A stretch of 64,000 nt of DNA from Kitasatospora viridis (GTDB lineage: Bacteria; Actinomycetota; Actinomycetes; Streptomycetales; Streptomycetaceae): positions 2,441,501 to 2,505,500 of the forward strand of contig NZ_VIWT01000001.1 of NCBI RefSeq assembly GCF_007829815.1. The letters run 5' to 3'. Below, in pieces: positions 10,019 to 20,858 of this stretch. Below the pieces are notes generated by a model that made no database searches, had not been told where the DNA came from, and was given only the letters and a program-made list of their open reading frames with translations. Each line of letters opens with the position of its first letter. Within the stretch, counting starts at the first letter, position 1. The position numbers and the translations under genes were made by a program.

Positions 10019-10872
10019 TCCGCCTCCTCCGGCGTCGTCCGCTTGTTCGGCACGGTCTCCAGCGCCTCCCTGGGCTGCGGCGGCGCGGGCCGCTCGGAGG
10101 CGGGCCGGCCGAGCCACTCGGCGGTGCTGTTCTCCAACTCGGCCATCCGGCGCAGCATGTCCTGGCTGACGTCGCGGATCTGGCCGCGCTCGCGCAGCGT
10201 GGCCATCACCGAGTCCTCGGCGATGCTGCCGTCCGGCAGCAGGGCGGCGATGTCCACCGCGTTGTGCCGGGCGTAGACGCCGGGCGCCGGCAGCGGCGGG
10301 ACCTGCTTGTTCTCCCGCACCCGCTGGTCGGCGAGCTCGCGCTGGGTCTTCGGCCGCTCCACGTGCTCGCGGTGGGTCAGCAGCATCGCGCCGATCGCCG
10401 CGGTGATCAGCAGCGCGCCGGTGACCTCGAAGGCCCAGACGTACTTGGTGAAGATCAGCCGGGCCAGGCCCTGCACGTTGCCCTCGGCGTTGGCCTCGGA
10501 CAGGCCGGTGAAGTGCCCGAGCTTCGCGTTGGCGATGCCGGCGATCAGCAGCACCCCGAAGCCGAGCCCGCAGAGCACCGCGGCGATCCGCTGGCCCTTG
10601 AGGGTCTCCTTCAGCTCGTCGGCACTGGAGACGCCGACCAGCATCACCACGAAGAGGAAGAGCATCATGATCGCGCCGGTGTAGACCACGATCTGCACCA
10701 CGCCCAGGAAGACCGCGCCCTGGGCCAGGTAGCAGACGGCCAGCGACAGCATGGTGGCGGCCAGGCAGAGGGCGCTGTGCACGGCCTTGCGCATGGTCAC
10801 CATGCCCAGCGCGCCGCCCACCGCGAGCACCGCGAGCACCCAGAACTGGACCGCCTCGCCGGTGGAGGTCAT
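10015..10872 (-). CDS. nuoJ: NADH-quinone oxidoreductase subunit J
   Basis: This 285-residue membrane subunit is homologous to mitochondrial ND6. Five helices occupy residues ~8-175, including the conserved [17 protein letters not shown] helix whose pi-bulge rotates during catalysis. It is much longer than E. coli NuoJ (184 residues). The extra ~100 C-terminal residues are hydrophilic, rich in Pro, Arg and Glu, and predicted to be cytoplasmic. The ATG start overlaps the nuoI stop (ATGA). Confidence 0.95.
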   Translation of the reverse strand: MTSTGEAVQFWVLAVLAVGGALGMVTMRKAVHSALCLAATMLSLAVCYLAQGAVFLGVVQIVVYTGAIMMLFLFVVMLVGVSSADELKETLKGQRIAAVLCGLGFGVLLIAGIANAKLGHFTGLSEANAEGNVQGLARLIFTKYVWAFEVTGALLITAAIGAMLLTHREHVERPKTQRELADQRVRENKQVPPLPAPGVYARHNAVDIAALLPDGSIAEDSVMATLRERGQIRDVSQDMLRRMAELENSTAEWLGRPASERPAPPQPREALETVPNKRTTPEEAE

Positions 10873-11444
10873 GAGGTCACCTCGCGCTCTTGCTGCTCCT
10901 GGGTCGGCGTGCCCGGGGCGGCGTGGGTGACCTCGCCCCGGTAGTAGGCGCCCTCGTCGGTGCCCGGGTACATCGCGTGCGGCGGCGCCACCATGCCCTC
11001 GGTGAGGCCGGACAGCAGCTGCTCCTTGGTGAAGATCAGGTCCTTGCGGGAGGAGTCCGCCAGCTCGTACTCGTTGGTCATGGTGAGCGCGCGGGTCGGG
11101 CAGGCCTCGATGCACAGGCCGCACAGGATGCAGCGGGCGTAGTTGATCTGGTAGACCGCGCCGTACCGCTCGCCCGGGGAGTAGCGCTCCTCCTCGGTGT
11201 TGTCGGCGCCCTCCACGTAGATGGCGTCCGCCGGGCAGGCCCAGGCGCACAGCTCGCAGCCGACGCACTTCTCCAGGCCGTCCGGGTGCCGGTTGAGCTG
11301 GTGGCGGCCGTGGAACCGCGGGGCGGTGGGCTTCTTCTGCTCGGGGTACTGCTCGGTCAGCCGCTTCTTGAACATGGCCTTGAAGGTCACGCCGAAGCCC
11401 GCGGCCGGTCCCAGCAGCGAGGGCTTGTCGTCCTGTTCGGACAT
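10869..11444 (-). CDS. nuoI: NADH-quinone oxidoreductase subunit I
   Basis: This 191-residue ferredoxin-like subunit carries clusters N6a and N6b, passing electrons from NuoG to NuoB. Two complete 4Fe-4S motifs are visible: C60-x2-C63-x2-C66-x3-C70P and C105-x2-C108-x2-C111-x3-C115P. The N-terminal amphipathic segment ([19 protein letters not shown]) docks to the membrane arm. The C-terminus has a tail of about 50 residues. The ATG start is 6 bp after nuoH, which precedes it in coordinate order but is transcribed first. Confidence 0.97.
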   Translation of the reverse strand: MSEQDDKPSLLGPAAGFGVTFKAMFKKRLTEQYPEQKKPTAPRFHGRHQLNRHPDGLEKCVGCELCAWACPADAIYVEGADNTEEERYSPGERYGAVYQINYARCILCGLCIEACPTRALTMTNEYELADSSRKDLIFTKEQLLSGLTEGMVAPPHAMYPGTDEGAYYRGEVTHAAPGTPTQEQQEREVTS

Positions 11445-11450
11445 GCCGGT

Positions 11451-12821
11451 TCAGCTCCCTTCGGACTGGTTGGCGCCGTTGAGCGCGTCCTGCAGTGGTT
11501 CGGCGGGCGGCTGCGCCTGCGGCACCCGGCTGCGCCGGCGCGGCACGGGCGGCAGTTGCTGGCCGGGCAGCGGCGGCACGGGGTACCCGCCCGCCATCGG
11601 GTCGAAGGCGGCCGGCGGCTCGAACTGCTTGACCGGCTCCTTGCGCCGGAAGGCGTCCCAGACCAGCGAGAGCAGCAGCACCGCGATCACCGGCGCCCCG
11701 ACGTAGAGCACCACCTGGCCGAAGCCGTGGCCCTCGTTGCGCAGCGCCCGGACGCTGGCCACCATCACCAGCCAGACCAGCGAGACCGGGATCAGCACCT
11801 TCCAGCCCAGCTTCATGAACTGGTCGTAGCGCAGCCGGGGCAGCGTGCCGCGCAGCCAGATGAAGAAGAAGAGCAGCAGCTGGATCTTGATGACGATCCA
11901 GAGCATCGGCCACCAGCCGTGGTTGGCGCCGGCCCAGAAGGTGGAGATCGGCCACGGGGCCCGCCAGCCGCCCAGGAAGAGGGTGGAGGCGACGGCCGAG
12001 ACGGTGACCATGTTGACGTACTCGGCCAGCATGAACATCGCGAACTTCAGCGAGCTGTACTCGGTGTTGAAGCCGCCGACCAGCTCGCCCTCGGCCTCCG
12101 GCAGGTCGAACGGGGCCCGGTTGGTCTCACCGACCATCGCGATGACGTACACGATGAAGGAGACCGGCAGCAGCACCGCGAACCAGGTCGGCTGCTGGGC
12201 GCTGACGATCTGTGAGGTGGACATCGAGCCGGAGTAGATGAAGACCGCGGCGAACGACAGGCCCATGGCGATCTCGTAGGAGATCATCTGCGCCGAGGAG
12301 CGCAGGCCGCCGAGCAGCGGGTAGGTCGAGCCCGAGGACCAGCCGGCCAGCACGATGCCGTAGATCCCGATCGAGGCGGTGGCCAGGATGTAGAGCAGCG
12401 CCACCGGCAGGTCGGTGAGCTGCATCGGGGTCCGGGTGCCGAAGATCGAGACCTCGTTGTCGGCCGGGCCGAACGGGATCACCGCGAAGGACATGAAGGC
12501 CGGGATCGCGCAGACGATCGGCGCCAGGACGTAGACCACCTTGTCGGCCTTGGCGACCACCAGGTCTTCCTTGAGCGCCAGCTTGATGCCGTCGGCCAGC
12601 GACTGCAGCAGGCCCCAGGGCCCGTGCCGGTTCGGGCCGATCCGCAGCTGCATCCAGGCGACGACCTTGCGCTCCCAGACGATCGCGATCAGCACCGTGA
12701 GCACCAGGAAGGCGAAGCAGAACACCGCCTTGAGCAGCACCAGCCACCACGGGTCGCGGCCGAAGTACTCCAGGCTCCCTGAGGCGGCCGCTAGTTGGAC
12801 GCTCGGCAGAGCGGGTGCCAT
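11451..12821 (-). CDS. nuoH: NADH-quinone oxidoreductase subunit H
   Basis: This 456-residue membrane subunit (ND1 homologue) forms most of the quinone chamber with NuoB and NuoD. About eight helices run from residue 28 to 380. The conserved [14 protein letters not shown] and the acidic loop [17 protein letters not shown] are intact. After the last helix comes a ~60-residue Pro-rich tail ([21 protein letters not shown]) that E. coli NuoH lacks. The ATG overlaps the nuoG stop by one base (TAATG). Confidence 0.96.
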   Translation of the reverse strand: MAPALPSVQLAAASGSLEYFGRDPWWLVLLKAVFCFAFLVLTVLIAIVWERKVVAWMQLRIGPNRHGPWGLLQSLADGIKLALKEDLVVAKADKVVYVLAPIVCAIPAFMSFAVIPFGPADNEVSIFGTRTPMQLTDLPVALLYILATASIGIYGIVLAGWSSGSTYPLLGGLRSSAQMISYEIAMGLSFAAVFIYSGSMSTSQIVSAQQPTWFAVLLPVSFIVYVIAMVGETNRAPFDLPEAEGELVGGFNTEYSSLKFAMFMLAEYVNMVTVSAVASTLFLGGWRAPWPISTFWAGANHGWWPMLWIVIKIQLLLFFFIWLRGTLPRLRYDQFMKLGWKVLIPVSLVWLVMVASVRALRNEGHGFGQVVLYVGAPVIAVLLLSLVWDAFRRKEPVKQFEPPAAFDPMAGGYPVPPLPGQQLPPVPRRRSRVPQAQPPAEPLQDALNGANQSEGS

Positions 12822-15274
12822 TACTCCTCCTCCCCAGCCGGGGCGATGGTCACCAGGTGACCGACGGTGGTGCCGAGGGTGCGGTGCACGCCCTGGCCGA
12901 CGGAGTTGACGGGCACCCAGACGGTGCGGTCCGGCTGCTCCGGGGTGATCTCCAGCGCCAGGATCAGCGAGCCGGCCGGGCCGGTGACCCGCAGCCGGCC
13001 GCCGGCCGCGACGCCGATCTCGGCGGCGGTGCCGGGCGAGAGCCGGGCGACGGCGGGGTGCCGGGTGCCGGCCAGCTGCTCGTCGCCCTGCTGGAGCCGG
13101 CCGCGGTCCAGCAGCAGCCGCCAACCCGCCAGCACCGCCTGGCCGGTGGCCGGCCGGGGCAGCGGGGCGGGGTGGCCGGCCGGTGCGGCCGGGTGGTCGC
13201 CGGTCCACGGGGTGAAGGCGTCCAGTTCGAGCCGGGCGGCCCGGATGTCGGGCAGGCCGAGCCGGTGGCCCAGCGCGTCCGCGAGCATGTTCAGCACCCG
13301 GACGTCCGAGTGCAGATGACGGCCCATCACCTGGTCGGGCTTGAGGGCGGCTTCGAACATCCGCACCCGGCCCTCCCAGTCCAGGAAGGTGCCGGCCTTC
13401 TCGGCCACCGCCGCCACCGGCAGCACCACGTCGGCCTGTTCGGTGACGGCCGAGGGGCGCAGCTCCAGCGAGACGGTGAAGCCGACCCGGGCCAGCGCCT
13501 CGTCGGCCAGCTGCGGGTCCGGCAGGTCGTCCGGGTCCAGCCCGCCGATCACCAGGGCGTCCAGGTCGCCGGCCGCGGCGGCGGCCAGGATCTGGCCGGT
13601 GTCCCGGCCGAGCCGGGCGGGCAGCTCCGCGGCGCCCCAGACGGCGGCGGCCTCGGCCCGGGCGGCCGGCACGGTGACCGGGCGCCCGCCGGGCAGCAGG
13701 CCGGGCAGCGCGCCGGCCTCCAGCGCGCCGCGCTCGCCGGCCCGGCGCGGGATCCAGGCGATCCGGGCGCCGCTGGCGTGGGCCAGCCGCAGCGCGGCGG
13801 TCAGCCCGCCGCTGATCTGGGCCAGCCGCTCGCCGACCAGGATCACCGCGCCGGGGCGGCGCAGCTGTTCGGCGGCCTGCTCGGCCTCGCCGTCCAGGCC
13901 GGGCGACTCGGCGAGCGTGCCCAGCCACTCGGGCTCGGTGCCGGGGGCGGCGGGCAGCAGGGTGCCGCCCAACTTGGCCAGGCCGCGCGAGCGGTGGTCG
14001 GCGACCGCGTAGACCTTCAGGCCCTTGCGGGTGGCCTTGCGCAGCCGCAGGAAGACGATCGGCGACTCCTCCTCGGGCTCGAAGCCCGCGAGCAGCACGG
14101 CCGGGGCCTCTTCCAGGGCCTGGTAGCTGACCCCCTGCCCGGACAGGTCCACGCCCTGCCCGGCGACCGCGGCGGCCAGGAAGTCGGCCTCCTCGGCGCT
14201 GTGCGGGCGGGCCCGGAAGTCCACGTCGTTGGTGCCGAGCACCACCCGGGCGAACTTGGCGTAGCCGTAGGCGTCCTCCACGGTCACCCGCCCGCCGGCC
14301 AGCACGCCGGCCCGGGCGCCGCGCAGCCCCTCGGCCGCGGCGGCCAGCGCCTGCGGCCAGGAGGCCTCCACCAGTTCGCCGGTGGCCGGGTCGCGGACCA
14401 GCGGGCTGGTCAGCCGGTCCCGCTGCTGGGCGTAGCGGAAGGCGAACCGGCCCTTGTCGCAGTTCCACTCCTCGTTCACCGCCGGGTCCTCGCCGGCCAG
14501 TCGGCGCAGCACCTTGCCGCGCCGGTGGTCGGTGCGCTGCGCGCACCCGGCGGAGCAGTGCTCGCAGACGCTGGGCGAGGAGACCAGGTCGAACGGGCGG
14601 GAGCGGAACCGGTAGGCGGCCGAGGTGAGCGCGCCGACCGGGCAGATCTGGATGGTGTTGCCGGAGAAGTACGACTCGAAGTCGTCGCCGGCCCCGGTGC
14701 CGACCTGCTGCAGCGCGCCGCGCTCCACCAGGTCGATGAGCGGGTCGCCGGCGATCTGCTGGGAGAACCGGGTGCAGCGGGCGCAGAGCACGCAGCGCTC
14801 CCGGTCCAGCAGCACCTGGCTGCTGATCGGCACCGGCTTCTCGTACGTCCGCTTCATCCCGTCGAACCGGGACTCGGCCTGGCCGTTGGACATCGCCTGG
14901 TTCTGCAGCGGGCACTCGCCGCCCTTGTCGCAGACCGGGCAGTCCAGCGGGTGGTTGATCAGCAGCAGCTCCATCACGCCGCGCTGGGCCTTCTCGGCCA
15001 CCGGCGAGCTGACCTGGGTGCGCACCACCATGCCCTCGGCGACCGGGATGGTGCAGGAGGCGACCGGCTTGCGCTGGCCCTCGATCTCCACGATGCACTG
15101 CCGGCAGGCGCCGGCCGGGTCGAGCAACGGGTGGTCGCAGAACCTCGGCACCTGGGTGCCGATCTGCTCGGCCGCGCGGATCACCAGGGTGCCCTTGGGG
15201 ACCTGGACTTCGACGCCGTCGATGGTGAGCGTGACGAGCTCGACCTCCGTGCGGGTTGGCTCAGTGACGGTCAC
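12821..15274 (-). CDS. nuoG: NADH-quinone oxidoreductase subunit G
   Basis: This 817-residue iron-sulfur subunit is in the NADH module of complex I. In order, it shows a 2Fe-2S domain (CDHP then CRQC), a HxxxC-type 4Fe-4S site ([19 protein letters not shown]), another 4Fe-4S site (CVLCARC), and C-x2-C-x3-C-x27-C (CEHCSAGC to WNC). The last pattern is that of the optional N7 cluster. The C-terminal half is molybdopterin-oxidoreductase-like but degenerate. The GTG start overlaps the nuoF stop (GTGA). Confidence 0.97.
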   Translation of the reverse strand: MTVTEPTRTEVELVTLTIDGVEVQVPKGTLVIRAAEQIGTQVPRFCDHPLLDPAGACRQCIVEIEGQRKPVASCTIPVAEGMVVRTQVSSPVAEKAQRGVMELLLINHPLDCPVCDKGGECPLQNQAMSNGQAESRFDGMKRTYEKPVPISSQVLLDRERCVLCARCTRFSQQIAGDPLIDLVERGALQQVGTGAGDDFESYFSGNTIQICPVGALTSAAYRFRSRPFDLVSSPSVCEHCSAGCAQRTDHRRGKVLRRLAGEDPAVNEEWNCDKGRFAFRYAQQRDRLTSPLVRDPATGELVEASWPQALAAAAEGLRGARAGVLAGGRVTVEDAYGYAKFARVVLGTNDVDFRARPHSAEEADFLAAAVAGQGVDLSGQGVSYQALEEAPAVLLAGFEPEEESPIVFLRLRKATRKGLKVYAVADHRSRGLAKLGGTLLPAAPGTEPEWLGTLAESPGLDGEAEQAAEQLRRPGAVILVGERLAQISGGLTAALRLAHASGARIAWIPRRAGERGALEAGALPGLLPGGRPVTVPAARAEAAAVWGAAELPARLGRDTGQILAAAAAGDLDALVIGGLDPDDLPDPQLADEALARVGFTVSLELRPSAVTEQADVVLPVAAVAEKAGTFLDWEGRVRMFEAALKPDQVMGRHLHSDVRVLNMLADALGHRLGLPDIRAARLELDAFTPWTGDHPAAPAGHPAPLPRPATGQAVLAGWRLLLDRGRLQQGDEQLAGTRHPAVARLSPGTAAEIGVAAGGRLRVTGPAGSLILALEITPEQPDRTVWVPVNSVGQGVHRTLGTTVGHLVTIAPAGEEE

Positions 15275-16635
15275 GCGTGCACCTCCCTCTCGGTGGCGGG
15301 GCTGGGGGCCGCGGCCCGGCGGGCGTCGGCCCAGACGGTGCTGGCGGCCGGGTCGAACGGGCAGCGGCGCTCGGCCAGGTGCTGCTCGTACTCGGCGCGG
15401 AAGTGCTGCAGCGAGGAGACGATCGGGCTGGCCGCGCCGTCGCCCAGGGCGCAGAACGACTTGCCGTTGATGTTGTCGGCGATGTCCAGCAGCTTCTCCA
15501 GGTCGCCGGGCTCGCCCTGGCCGGCCTCGATCCGCTGGAGCAACTGGACCAGCCAGTAGGTGCCTTCACGGCACGGGGTGCACTTGCCGCAGGACTCGTG
15601 GGCGTAGAACTCGGTCCACCGGGTGACCGCGCGGACCACGCAGGTGGTCTCGTCGAAGACCTGCAGCGCCTTGGTGCCGAGCATCGAGCCGGCCGCCCCG
15701 ACGCCCTCGTAGTCGAGGGCGACGTCGAGGTGCTCGTCGGTGAACATCGGCGTGGAACTGCCGCCCGGGGTCCAGAACTTGAGCCGGTGTCCGGCCCGGA
15801 TCCCGCCGCTGATCTCCAGCAGCTGACGCAGCGTCACGCCGAGCGGGGCCTCGTACTGGCCGGGGTTGGTGACGTGCCCGGAGAGCGAGTAGAGCGTGAA
15901 CCCGGGCGACTTCTCGGTGCCCAGCGAGGTGAACCACTCCTTGCCGCGGCTCAGGATCGGCGGCACCGAGGCGATCGACTCGACGTTGTTCACCACGGTC
16001 GGGCAGGCGTAGAGGCCGGCGATCGCCGGGAACGGCGGGCGCAGCCGGGGCTGGCCGCGCCGGCCCTCCAGCGAGTCCAGCAGCGCCGTCTCCTCGCCGC
16101 AGATGTAGGCGCCGGCCCCGGCGTGCACGGTGATGTCCAGGTCGATCCCGCTGCCCAGGACGTCCTTGCCGAGGTAGCCGGCCTGGTAGGCCTCGGCCAC
16201 CGCGGCGTGCAGCCGGCGCAGCACCGGCACGGTCTCGCCGCGCAGGTAGATGAAGGCGTGGTCGCAGCGGATCGCGTAGGAGGCGATCACCATGCCCTCG
16301 ATCAGCGCGTGCGGGTTGGCGAAGAGCAGCGGGATGTCCTTGCAGGTGCCCGGCTCGGACTCGTCCGCGTTGACCACCAGGTAGTGCGGCTTGCCGTCGT
16401 TCTGCGGGATGAACTGCCACTTCATGCCGGTCGGGAAGCCGGCGCCGCCGCGGCCGCGCAGCCCGGCCTCCTTGACCAGCGCGATCACCGCGTCCGGCTC
16501 CATCGCCAGCGCGGCGCGCAGGCCCTGGTAGCCCTCGTGGCGGTGGTAGGTCTCCAGCGACCACGGCCGGTGGTCGGCCCAGGAGGCGGAGAGCACGGGG
16601 GTGAGCAGCTTCTCGGCCGGCTCGGTGGCGGTCAT
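15271..16635 (-). CDS. nuoF: NADH-quinone oxidoreductase subunit F
   Basis: This 454-residue catalytic subunit oxidises NADH with FMN and holds cluster N3. The nucleotide/FMN-binding loop is [16 protein letters not shown], followed by [12 protein letters not shown]. The cluster motif is [12 protein letters not shown] near the C-terminus, completed by a later Cys in SFCALGD. The start is ATG 16635, and TGATG overlaps the nuoE stop by one base. Confidence 0.97.
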   Translation of the reverse strand: MTATEPAEKLLTPVLSASWADHRPWSLETYHRHEGYQGLRAALAMEPDAVIALVKEAGLRGRGGAGFPTGMKWQFIPQNDGKPHYLVVNADESEPGTCKDIPLLFANPHALIEGMVIASYAIRCDHAFIYLRGETVPVLRRLHAAVAEAYQAGYLGKDVLGSGIDLDITVHAGAGAYICGEETALLDSLEGRRGQPRLRPPFPAIAGLYACPTVVNNVESIASVPPILSRGKEWFTSLGTEKSPGFTLYSLSGHVTNPGQYEAPLGVTLRQLLEISGGIRAGHRLKFWTPGGSSTPMFTDEHLDVALDYEGVGAAGSMLGTKALQVFDETTCVVRAVTRWTEFYAHESCGKCTPCREGTYWLVQLLQRIEAGQGEPGDLEKLLDIADNINGKSFCALGDGAASPIVSSLQHFRAEYEQHLAERRCPFDPAASTVWADARRAAAPSPATEREVHA

Positions 16636-17372
16636 CACGCTTCCGTCCCTTCGTTGCGCGGCGAGACCACCCGGGCGCCCGGGGTGCCGGGCAGCGACTC
16701 GCCCTTGGCCAGGCGCAGGCCGGCCAGGCTCGGGGCGCCGCCCGCGCCGGACTCGTCGTTGGCGCCGGCCCGCTCGTCCGGGAACCCGGCCAGGATCCGG
16801 GCGGTCTCCTTGAAACCGCACAGCCGGGCGCCGCGGGTCGGCCGGACCTCGCCGCCGGCCCGCAGGTCGTCCACCAACTGCCTTGCGCTGTCCGGGGTCT
16901 GGTTGTCGAAGAACTCCCAGTTGACCATCACCACGGGGGCGTAGTCGCAGGCCGCGTTGCACTCGATGTGCTCCAGCGAGATCTTCCCGTCCTCGGTGGT
17001 CTCGTTGTTGCCGATCTCCAGGTGCTCCTTGAGCTCCTCGAAGATCTGGTCGCCGCCGAGCACCGCGCAGAGCGTGTTGGTGCAGACCCCGACGTGGTAC
17101 TCGCCGGCCGGGCGGCGCCGGTACATCGTGTAGAAGGTGGCGACGGCCGTGACCTCGGCCGTGGTCAGCTCCAACTGTTCGGCGCAGAACCGGATCCCGG
17201 TGGTGCTGACGAAGCCCTCCTCGGCCTGCACCAGGTGCAGCAGCGGCAGCAGGGCGGAACGTGCCTGCGGGTAGCGGTCGATCAGCTTCCGGGCGTCGGC
17301 AGCCAGCCGCTGCTCGACCTCCGGCGGGTACGGCTTGGCCGGCAGCGCCGGCAAACCGAGGTCAGTGCTCAC
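16635..17372 (-). CDS. nuoE: NADH-quinone oxidoreductase subunit E
   Basis: This 245-residue thioredoxin-like subunit carries 2Fe-2S cluster N1a. The ligands are in [13 protein letters not shown] (C-x4-C) and [11 protein letters not shown] (C-x3-C). The start is GTG 17372 ([11 protein letters not shown]), which overlaps nuoD as GTGA. A longer upstream reading is only the nuoD frame. About 80 residues beyond the core are Gly/Ala-rich ([18 protein letters not shown]) and make it longer than E. coli NuoE (166 residues). Confidence 0.95.
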   Translation of the reverse strand: MSTDLGLPALPAKPYPPEVEQRLAADARKLIDRYPQARSALLPLLHLVQAEEGFVSTTGIRFCAEQLELTTAEVTAVATFYTMYRRRPAGEYHVGVCTNTLCAVLGGDQIFEELKEHLEIGNNETTEDGKISLEHIECNAACDYAPVVMVNWEFFDNQTPDSARQLVDDLRAGGEVRPTRGARLCGFKETARILAGFPDERAGANDESGAGGAPSLAGLRLAKGESLPGTPGARVVSPRNEGTEA

Positions 17373-18697
17373 CGGTCCACGCCTCCCATCACCGGGTCGA
17401 TCCCGGCCACCGCCACGATCACGTCGGCGACCTGGCCGCCCTCGCACATGGCCGCCATCGTCTGCAGGTTGGTGAACGACGGGTCACGGAAGTGCACCCG
17501 GTACGGCCGGGTTCCGCCGTCGCTCACCACGTGGACGCCGAGTTCGCCCTTGGGCGACTCGACCGCCGCGTAGGCCTGGCCGACCGGGACCCGGAAGCCC
17601 TCGGTGACCAGCTTGAAGTGGTGGATCAGGGCCTCCATCGAGGTGCCCATGATCTGCCGGATGTGATCCAGCGAGTTGCCCATCCCGTCCGGGCCGACGG
17701 CCAGTTGGGCCGGCCAGGCGATCTTCTTGTCGCCCACCATCACCGGCCCGGGGGCCAGCCGGTCCAGGCACTGCTCGACGATCCGCAACGACTGCCGCAT
17801 CTCCTCCAGCCGGATCAGGAAACGGCCGTAGGAGTCCGCGGTGTCCGCCACCGCGACCTCGAAGTCGTAGTTCTCGTAGCCGCAGTAGGGATCGGTCTTG
17901 CGCAGGTCGTGCGGCAGGCCGGTGGCCCGCAGGATCGGGCCGGTGGCGCCGAGCGCCAGGCAGCCGGGCAGGTCGAGGAAGCCGACGTCGACCAGCCGGG
18001 CCTTGAACACCGGGTTGCCGGTGGCGAGTTTGTCGTACTCGTGCATCCGGGAACGGAGCGTCCTGACCGCCTCGCGGATCTGGTCGACCGCGCCCGGCGG
18101 CAGGTCCTGGGCCAGCCCGCCGGGCCGCACGTAGGCGTGGTTCATCCGCAGGCCGGTGACCAACTCGAAGACGTCCAGGATCAGTTCGCGGTCCCGGAAG
18201 CCGTAGATCATCAGCGTGGTGGAGCCGATCTCCATGCCGCCGGTGGCCAGGCAGACCAGGTGCGAGGAGATCCGGTTGAGCTCCATCATCAACACCCGGA
18301 TGACGTTGGCCCGTTCCGGCACGTCCGCGGTGATGCCGAGCAGCTTCTCCACCGCCAGGCAGTAGGCGGTCTCGTTGAACAGCGGGGTGAGGTAGTCCAT
18401 CCGGGTCACGAAGGTGGTGCCCTGCACCCAGGAGCGGAACTCCATGTTCTTCTCGATGCCGGTGTGCAGGTAGCCGATGCCGCAGCGGGCCTCGGTGACC
18501 GTCTCGCCGTCGATCTCCAGGATCAGCCGCAGCACTCCGTGGGTGGACGGGTGCTGCGGGCCCATGTTGACGATGATGCGTTCGTCGTCCGCCCGGGCGA
18601 CGGCGTCCACCACCTCGCCCCAGTCGCCGCCGGTGACGGTGAAGACCCGTCCCTCGGTGGTGTCGCGCGCGCCGGCTTCCTCAAAGTGAGTGGTCAT
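17369..18697 (-). CDS. nuoD: NADH-quinone oxidoreductase subunit D
   Basis: This 442-residue 49-kDa-type subunit descends from the NiFe hydrogenase large subunit and forms the quinone site with Nuo[16 protein letters not shown] near residue 45 contains the quinone-contact histidine. FVTRMDYL and RIPVGQAYA-like segments are present, and the C-terminus ends in DPVMGGVDR. The hydrogenase cysteines are absent, as expected. The ATG start overlaps the nuoC stop by one base. Confidence 0.97.
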   Translation of the reverse strand: MTTHFEEAGARDTTEGRVFTVTGGDWGEVVDAVARADDERIIVNMGPQHPSTHGVLRLILEIDGETVTEARCGIGYLHTGIEKNMEFRSWVQGTTFVTRMDYLTPLFNETAYCLAVEKLLGITADVPERANVIRVLMMELNRISSHLVCLATGGMEIGSTTLMIYGFRDRELILDVFELVTGLRMNHAYVRPGGLAQDLPPGAVDQIREAVRTLRSRMHEYDKLATGNPVFKARLVDVGFLDLPGCLALGATGPILRATGLPHDLRKTDPYCGYENYDFEVAVADTADSYGRFLIRLEEMRQSLRIVEQCLDRLAPGPVMVGDKKIAWPAQLAVGPDGMGNSLDHIRQIMGTSMEALIHHFKLVTEGFRVPVGQAYAAVESPKGELGVHVVSDGGTRPYRVHFRDPSFTNLQTMAAMCEGGQVADVIVAVAGIDPVMGGVDR

Positions 18698-19418
18698 CAG
18701 GAGTACGACCTCCGCTGGTCGGGCGCCGGGATCTGGGCGCCCTTGTACTCGACGGGGATGCCGCCGAGCGGGTAGTCCTTGCGCTGCGGATGGCCCAGCC
18801 AGTCGTCCGGCATCATGATCCGGGTGAGCGCCGGGTGGCCCTCGAAGACGATGCCGAAGAAGTCGTAGGCCTCGCGCTCGTGCCAGTCGTTGGTCGGGTA
18901 GACGCTCACCACCGAGGGGATCCGCGGATCGGCGTCCGGCGCGGTCACCTCGACCCGGACCAGCCGGCCGTGGGTGATCGAGCGCAGCTGGTAGACCGCG
19001 TGCAACTCCCTTCCGGCGTCGGACGGGTAGTGCACGCCGCTGACGCCCAGGCAGAGCTCGAAGCGCAGCGCCGGGTCGTCGCGCAGCGTCCGCATGGTCT
19101 GCGGCAGGTGCTCGCGGGCGATCTGGAAGGTGAGCTCCTCGCGGTCGACCACGGTCTTCTCGATCACCTGACTTACCGTCAGGCCCTGTTCCTCCAGGGC
19201 GCCTTCGAGCTCGTCGGCGATCTCGTCGAAGAGGCCGGGCCGGCCGGCCGGGCCGCCGTAGGGCCGCTCGGCCGGCGCGGGCAGCGCGACCGCGGCGGTC
19301 AGGCCGCCGAACCCGGAGGTGTCGCCGCTGCCCTGGGCGCCGAACATGCCCTTGCGCCGGCCGACCACCTCGACCGGGATCTCTTTCCTGGTCTGCGGGA
19401 CGGGCTGCTGCTCCTCGC

Positions 19419-19422
<4 letters not shown>
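18697..19422 (-). CDS. nuoC: NADH-quinone oxidoreductase subunit C
   Basis: This 241-residue 30-kDa-type subunit is in the hydrophilic connecting module. The family signature is [23 protein letters not shown], then [17 protein letters not shown]. The first ~65 residues are low-complexity (Gly/Ala/Pro) and not part of the core fold. The ATG start overlaps the nuoB stop (ATGA overlap). Confidence 0.96.
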
Positions 19423-19973
<551 letters not shown>

Positions 19974-20032
19974 CTACCCATCCCTCTCAGTGGTTTGGCA
20001 GGTCGGTCCCGTCGGGGCGCCCGCTGGGGGCG

Positions 20033-20392
20033 TCAGTCCCACTCCAGGCCGCCGCGACGCCACACGTACGCGTAGGCGACGAACACGGTGGCGATGAAGA
20101 GGAGCATCTCGACCAGCCCGAAGATCCCCAGGGCGTCGAAGCTGACCGCCCACGGGTAGAGGAAGACGATCTCGATGTCGAAGACGATGAAGAGCATCGC
20201 CGTCAGGTAGTACTTGATCGGGAACCGCCCGCCGCCCACCGGCTGCGGCGTCGGCTCGATGCCGCACTCGTAGGCTTCCAACTTGGCCCGGTTGTAGCGC
20301 TTCGGGCCGGTGAGCGAGGCCATCACGACGGAGCCGACCGCGAACGCCGCCGCGATGGCACCCAGTACGAGGATCGGCGCGTAGGCATTCAT
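20033..20392 (-). CDS. nuoA: NADH-quinone oxidoreductase subunit A
   Basis: This 119-residue, three-helix membrane subunit (ND3 homologue) is the first gene of the operon. The flexible loop has YECGIEPTPQP, and the second helix has LFIVFDIEIVFLYPWAV. AAGGAG lies 9 bases before the ATG. A Rex-type operator is centred about 108 bp upstream, and regulation by NADH/NAD+ ratio is the likely control of the whole operon. Confidence 0.97.
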   Translation of the reverse strand: MNAYAPILVLGAIAAAFAVGSVVMASLTGPKRYNRAKLEAYECGIEPTPQPVGGGRFPIKYYLTAMLFIVFDIEIVFLYPWAVSFDALGIFGLVEMLLFIATVFVAYAYVWRRGGLEWD

Positions 20393-20491
20393 CCGCCGTC
20401 GCTCCTTCCGTCCAGTCGTCCTTGACTGCAGATCGGAACCGCCGGGTCACTGTGGGGTGATCCGGTGATCCGGTTCCCGAGATCCACCCCA

Positions 20492-20507
20492 TGTGAGGCA
20501 GTTCACA
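20492..20507. promoter_or_regulatory. Rex-type operator upstream of nuoA
   Basis: TGTGAGGCAGTTCACA is a 16-bp imperfect inverted repeat with outer halves TGTGA and TTCACA. Known Streptomyces Rex (NADH/NAD+ sensor) sites have the pattern TGTGAAC-N2-GTTCACA, and nuo is a known Rex target in S. coelicolor. The site lies 100-115 bp before the nuoA ATG. Both ends match fully and only the centre deviates. Confidence 0.75.
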
Positions 20508-20543
20508 AAGCCCGGATCGAGCGCATCCTATGCCCGTCCGCTT

Positions 20544-20590
20544 GTGACGTGCGACACGCGGTTCGAGACGATCTCTGTGATCTACACCAC
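20544..20590. promoter_or_regulatory. Two Crp-like half-site pairs
   Basis: GTGACGTGCGACAC (20544-20557) fits the published S. coelicolor Crp pattern GTG-N6-G-N-CAC exactly. GTGATCTACACCAC (20577-20590) has GTG-N8-CAC but lacks the inner G. They are 20 bp apart and 40-100 bp upstream of the Rex site relative to nuo transcription. The pattern is short and can occur by chance. Confidence 0.3.
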
Positions 20591-20858
20591 CTCGCAGACC
20601 CGTAGCCATGCGCACAAGTAGCGAGATATGAACACAACGAACCCAGACGGTCGCATTCCGTCATATTTATCTGCGAACCCGCTGGCCAGGGCGCCGTTCC
20701 TATATCAACTATCCTGCGATCAAGGCAAATTTCGGGGCTTTAACTTCGCGTGCTAAGGGACCCCACTCGACCGGGTGACGCCCGCCGCGCCGTCGGCTTG
20801 ACCCCTGGTTCACAAGCGCACGCGCGCCGCGGGGCCGCCGGCCACCTCGGGTTCGCCG

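Larger units (their letters stand above)
20393..20858. other. Intergenic control region upstream of nuoA
   Basis: This 466-bp gap separates the EamA gene and nuoA, both on the minus strand. The part nearest nuoA holds the SD, the Rex-type operator and the Crp-like sites. From about 20600 to 20760 the sequence is clearly poorer in GC than its neighbours (runs such as CATATTTATC and CTATATCAACTATC). I find no ORF with coding character and no structured RNA. A distal promoter or upstream activator region is likely, but I cannot assign hexamers with confidence. Confidence 0.5.
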
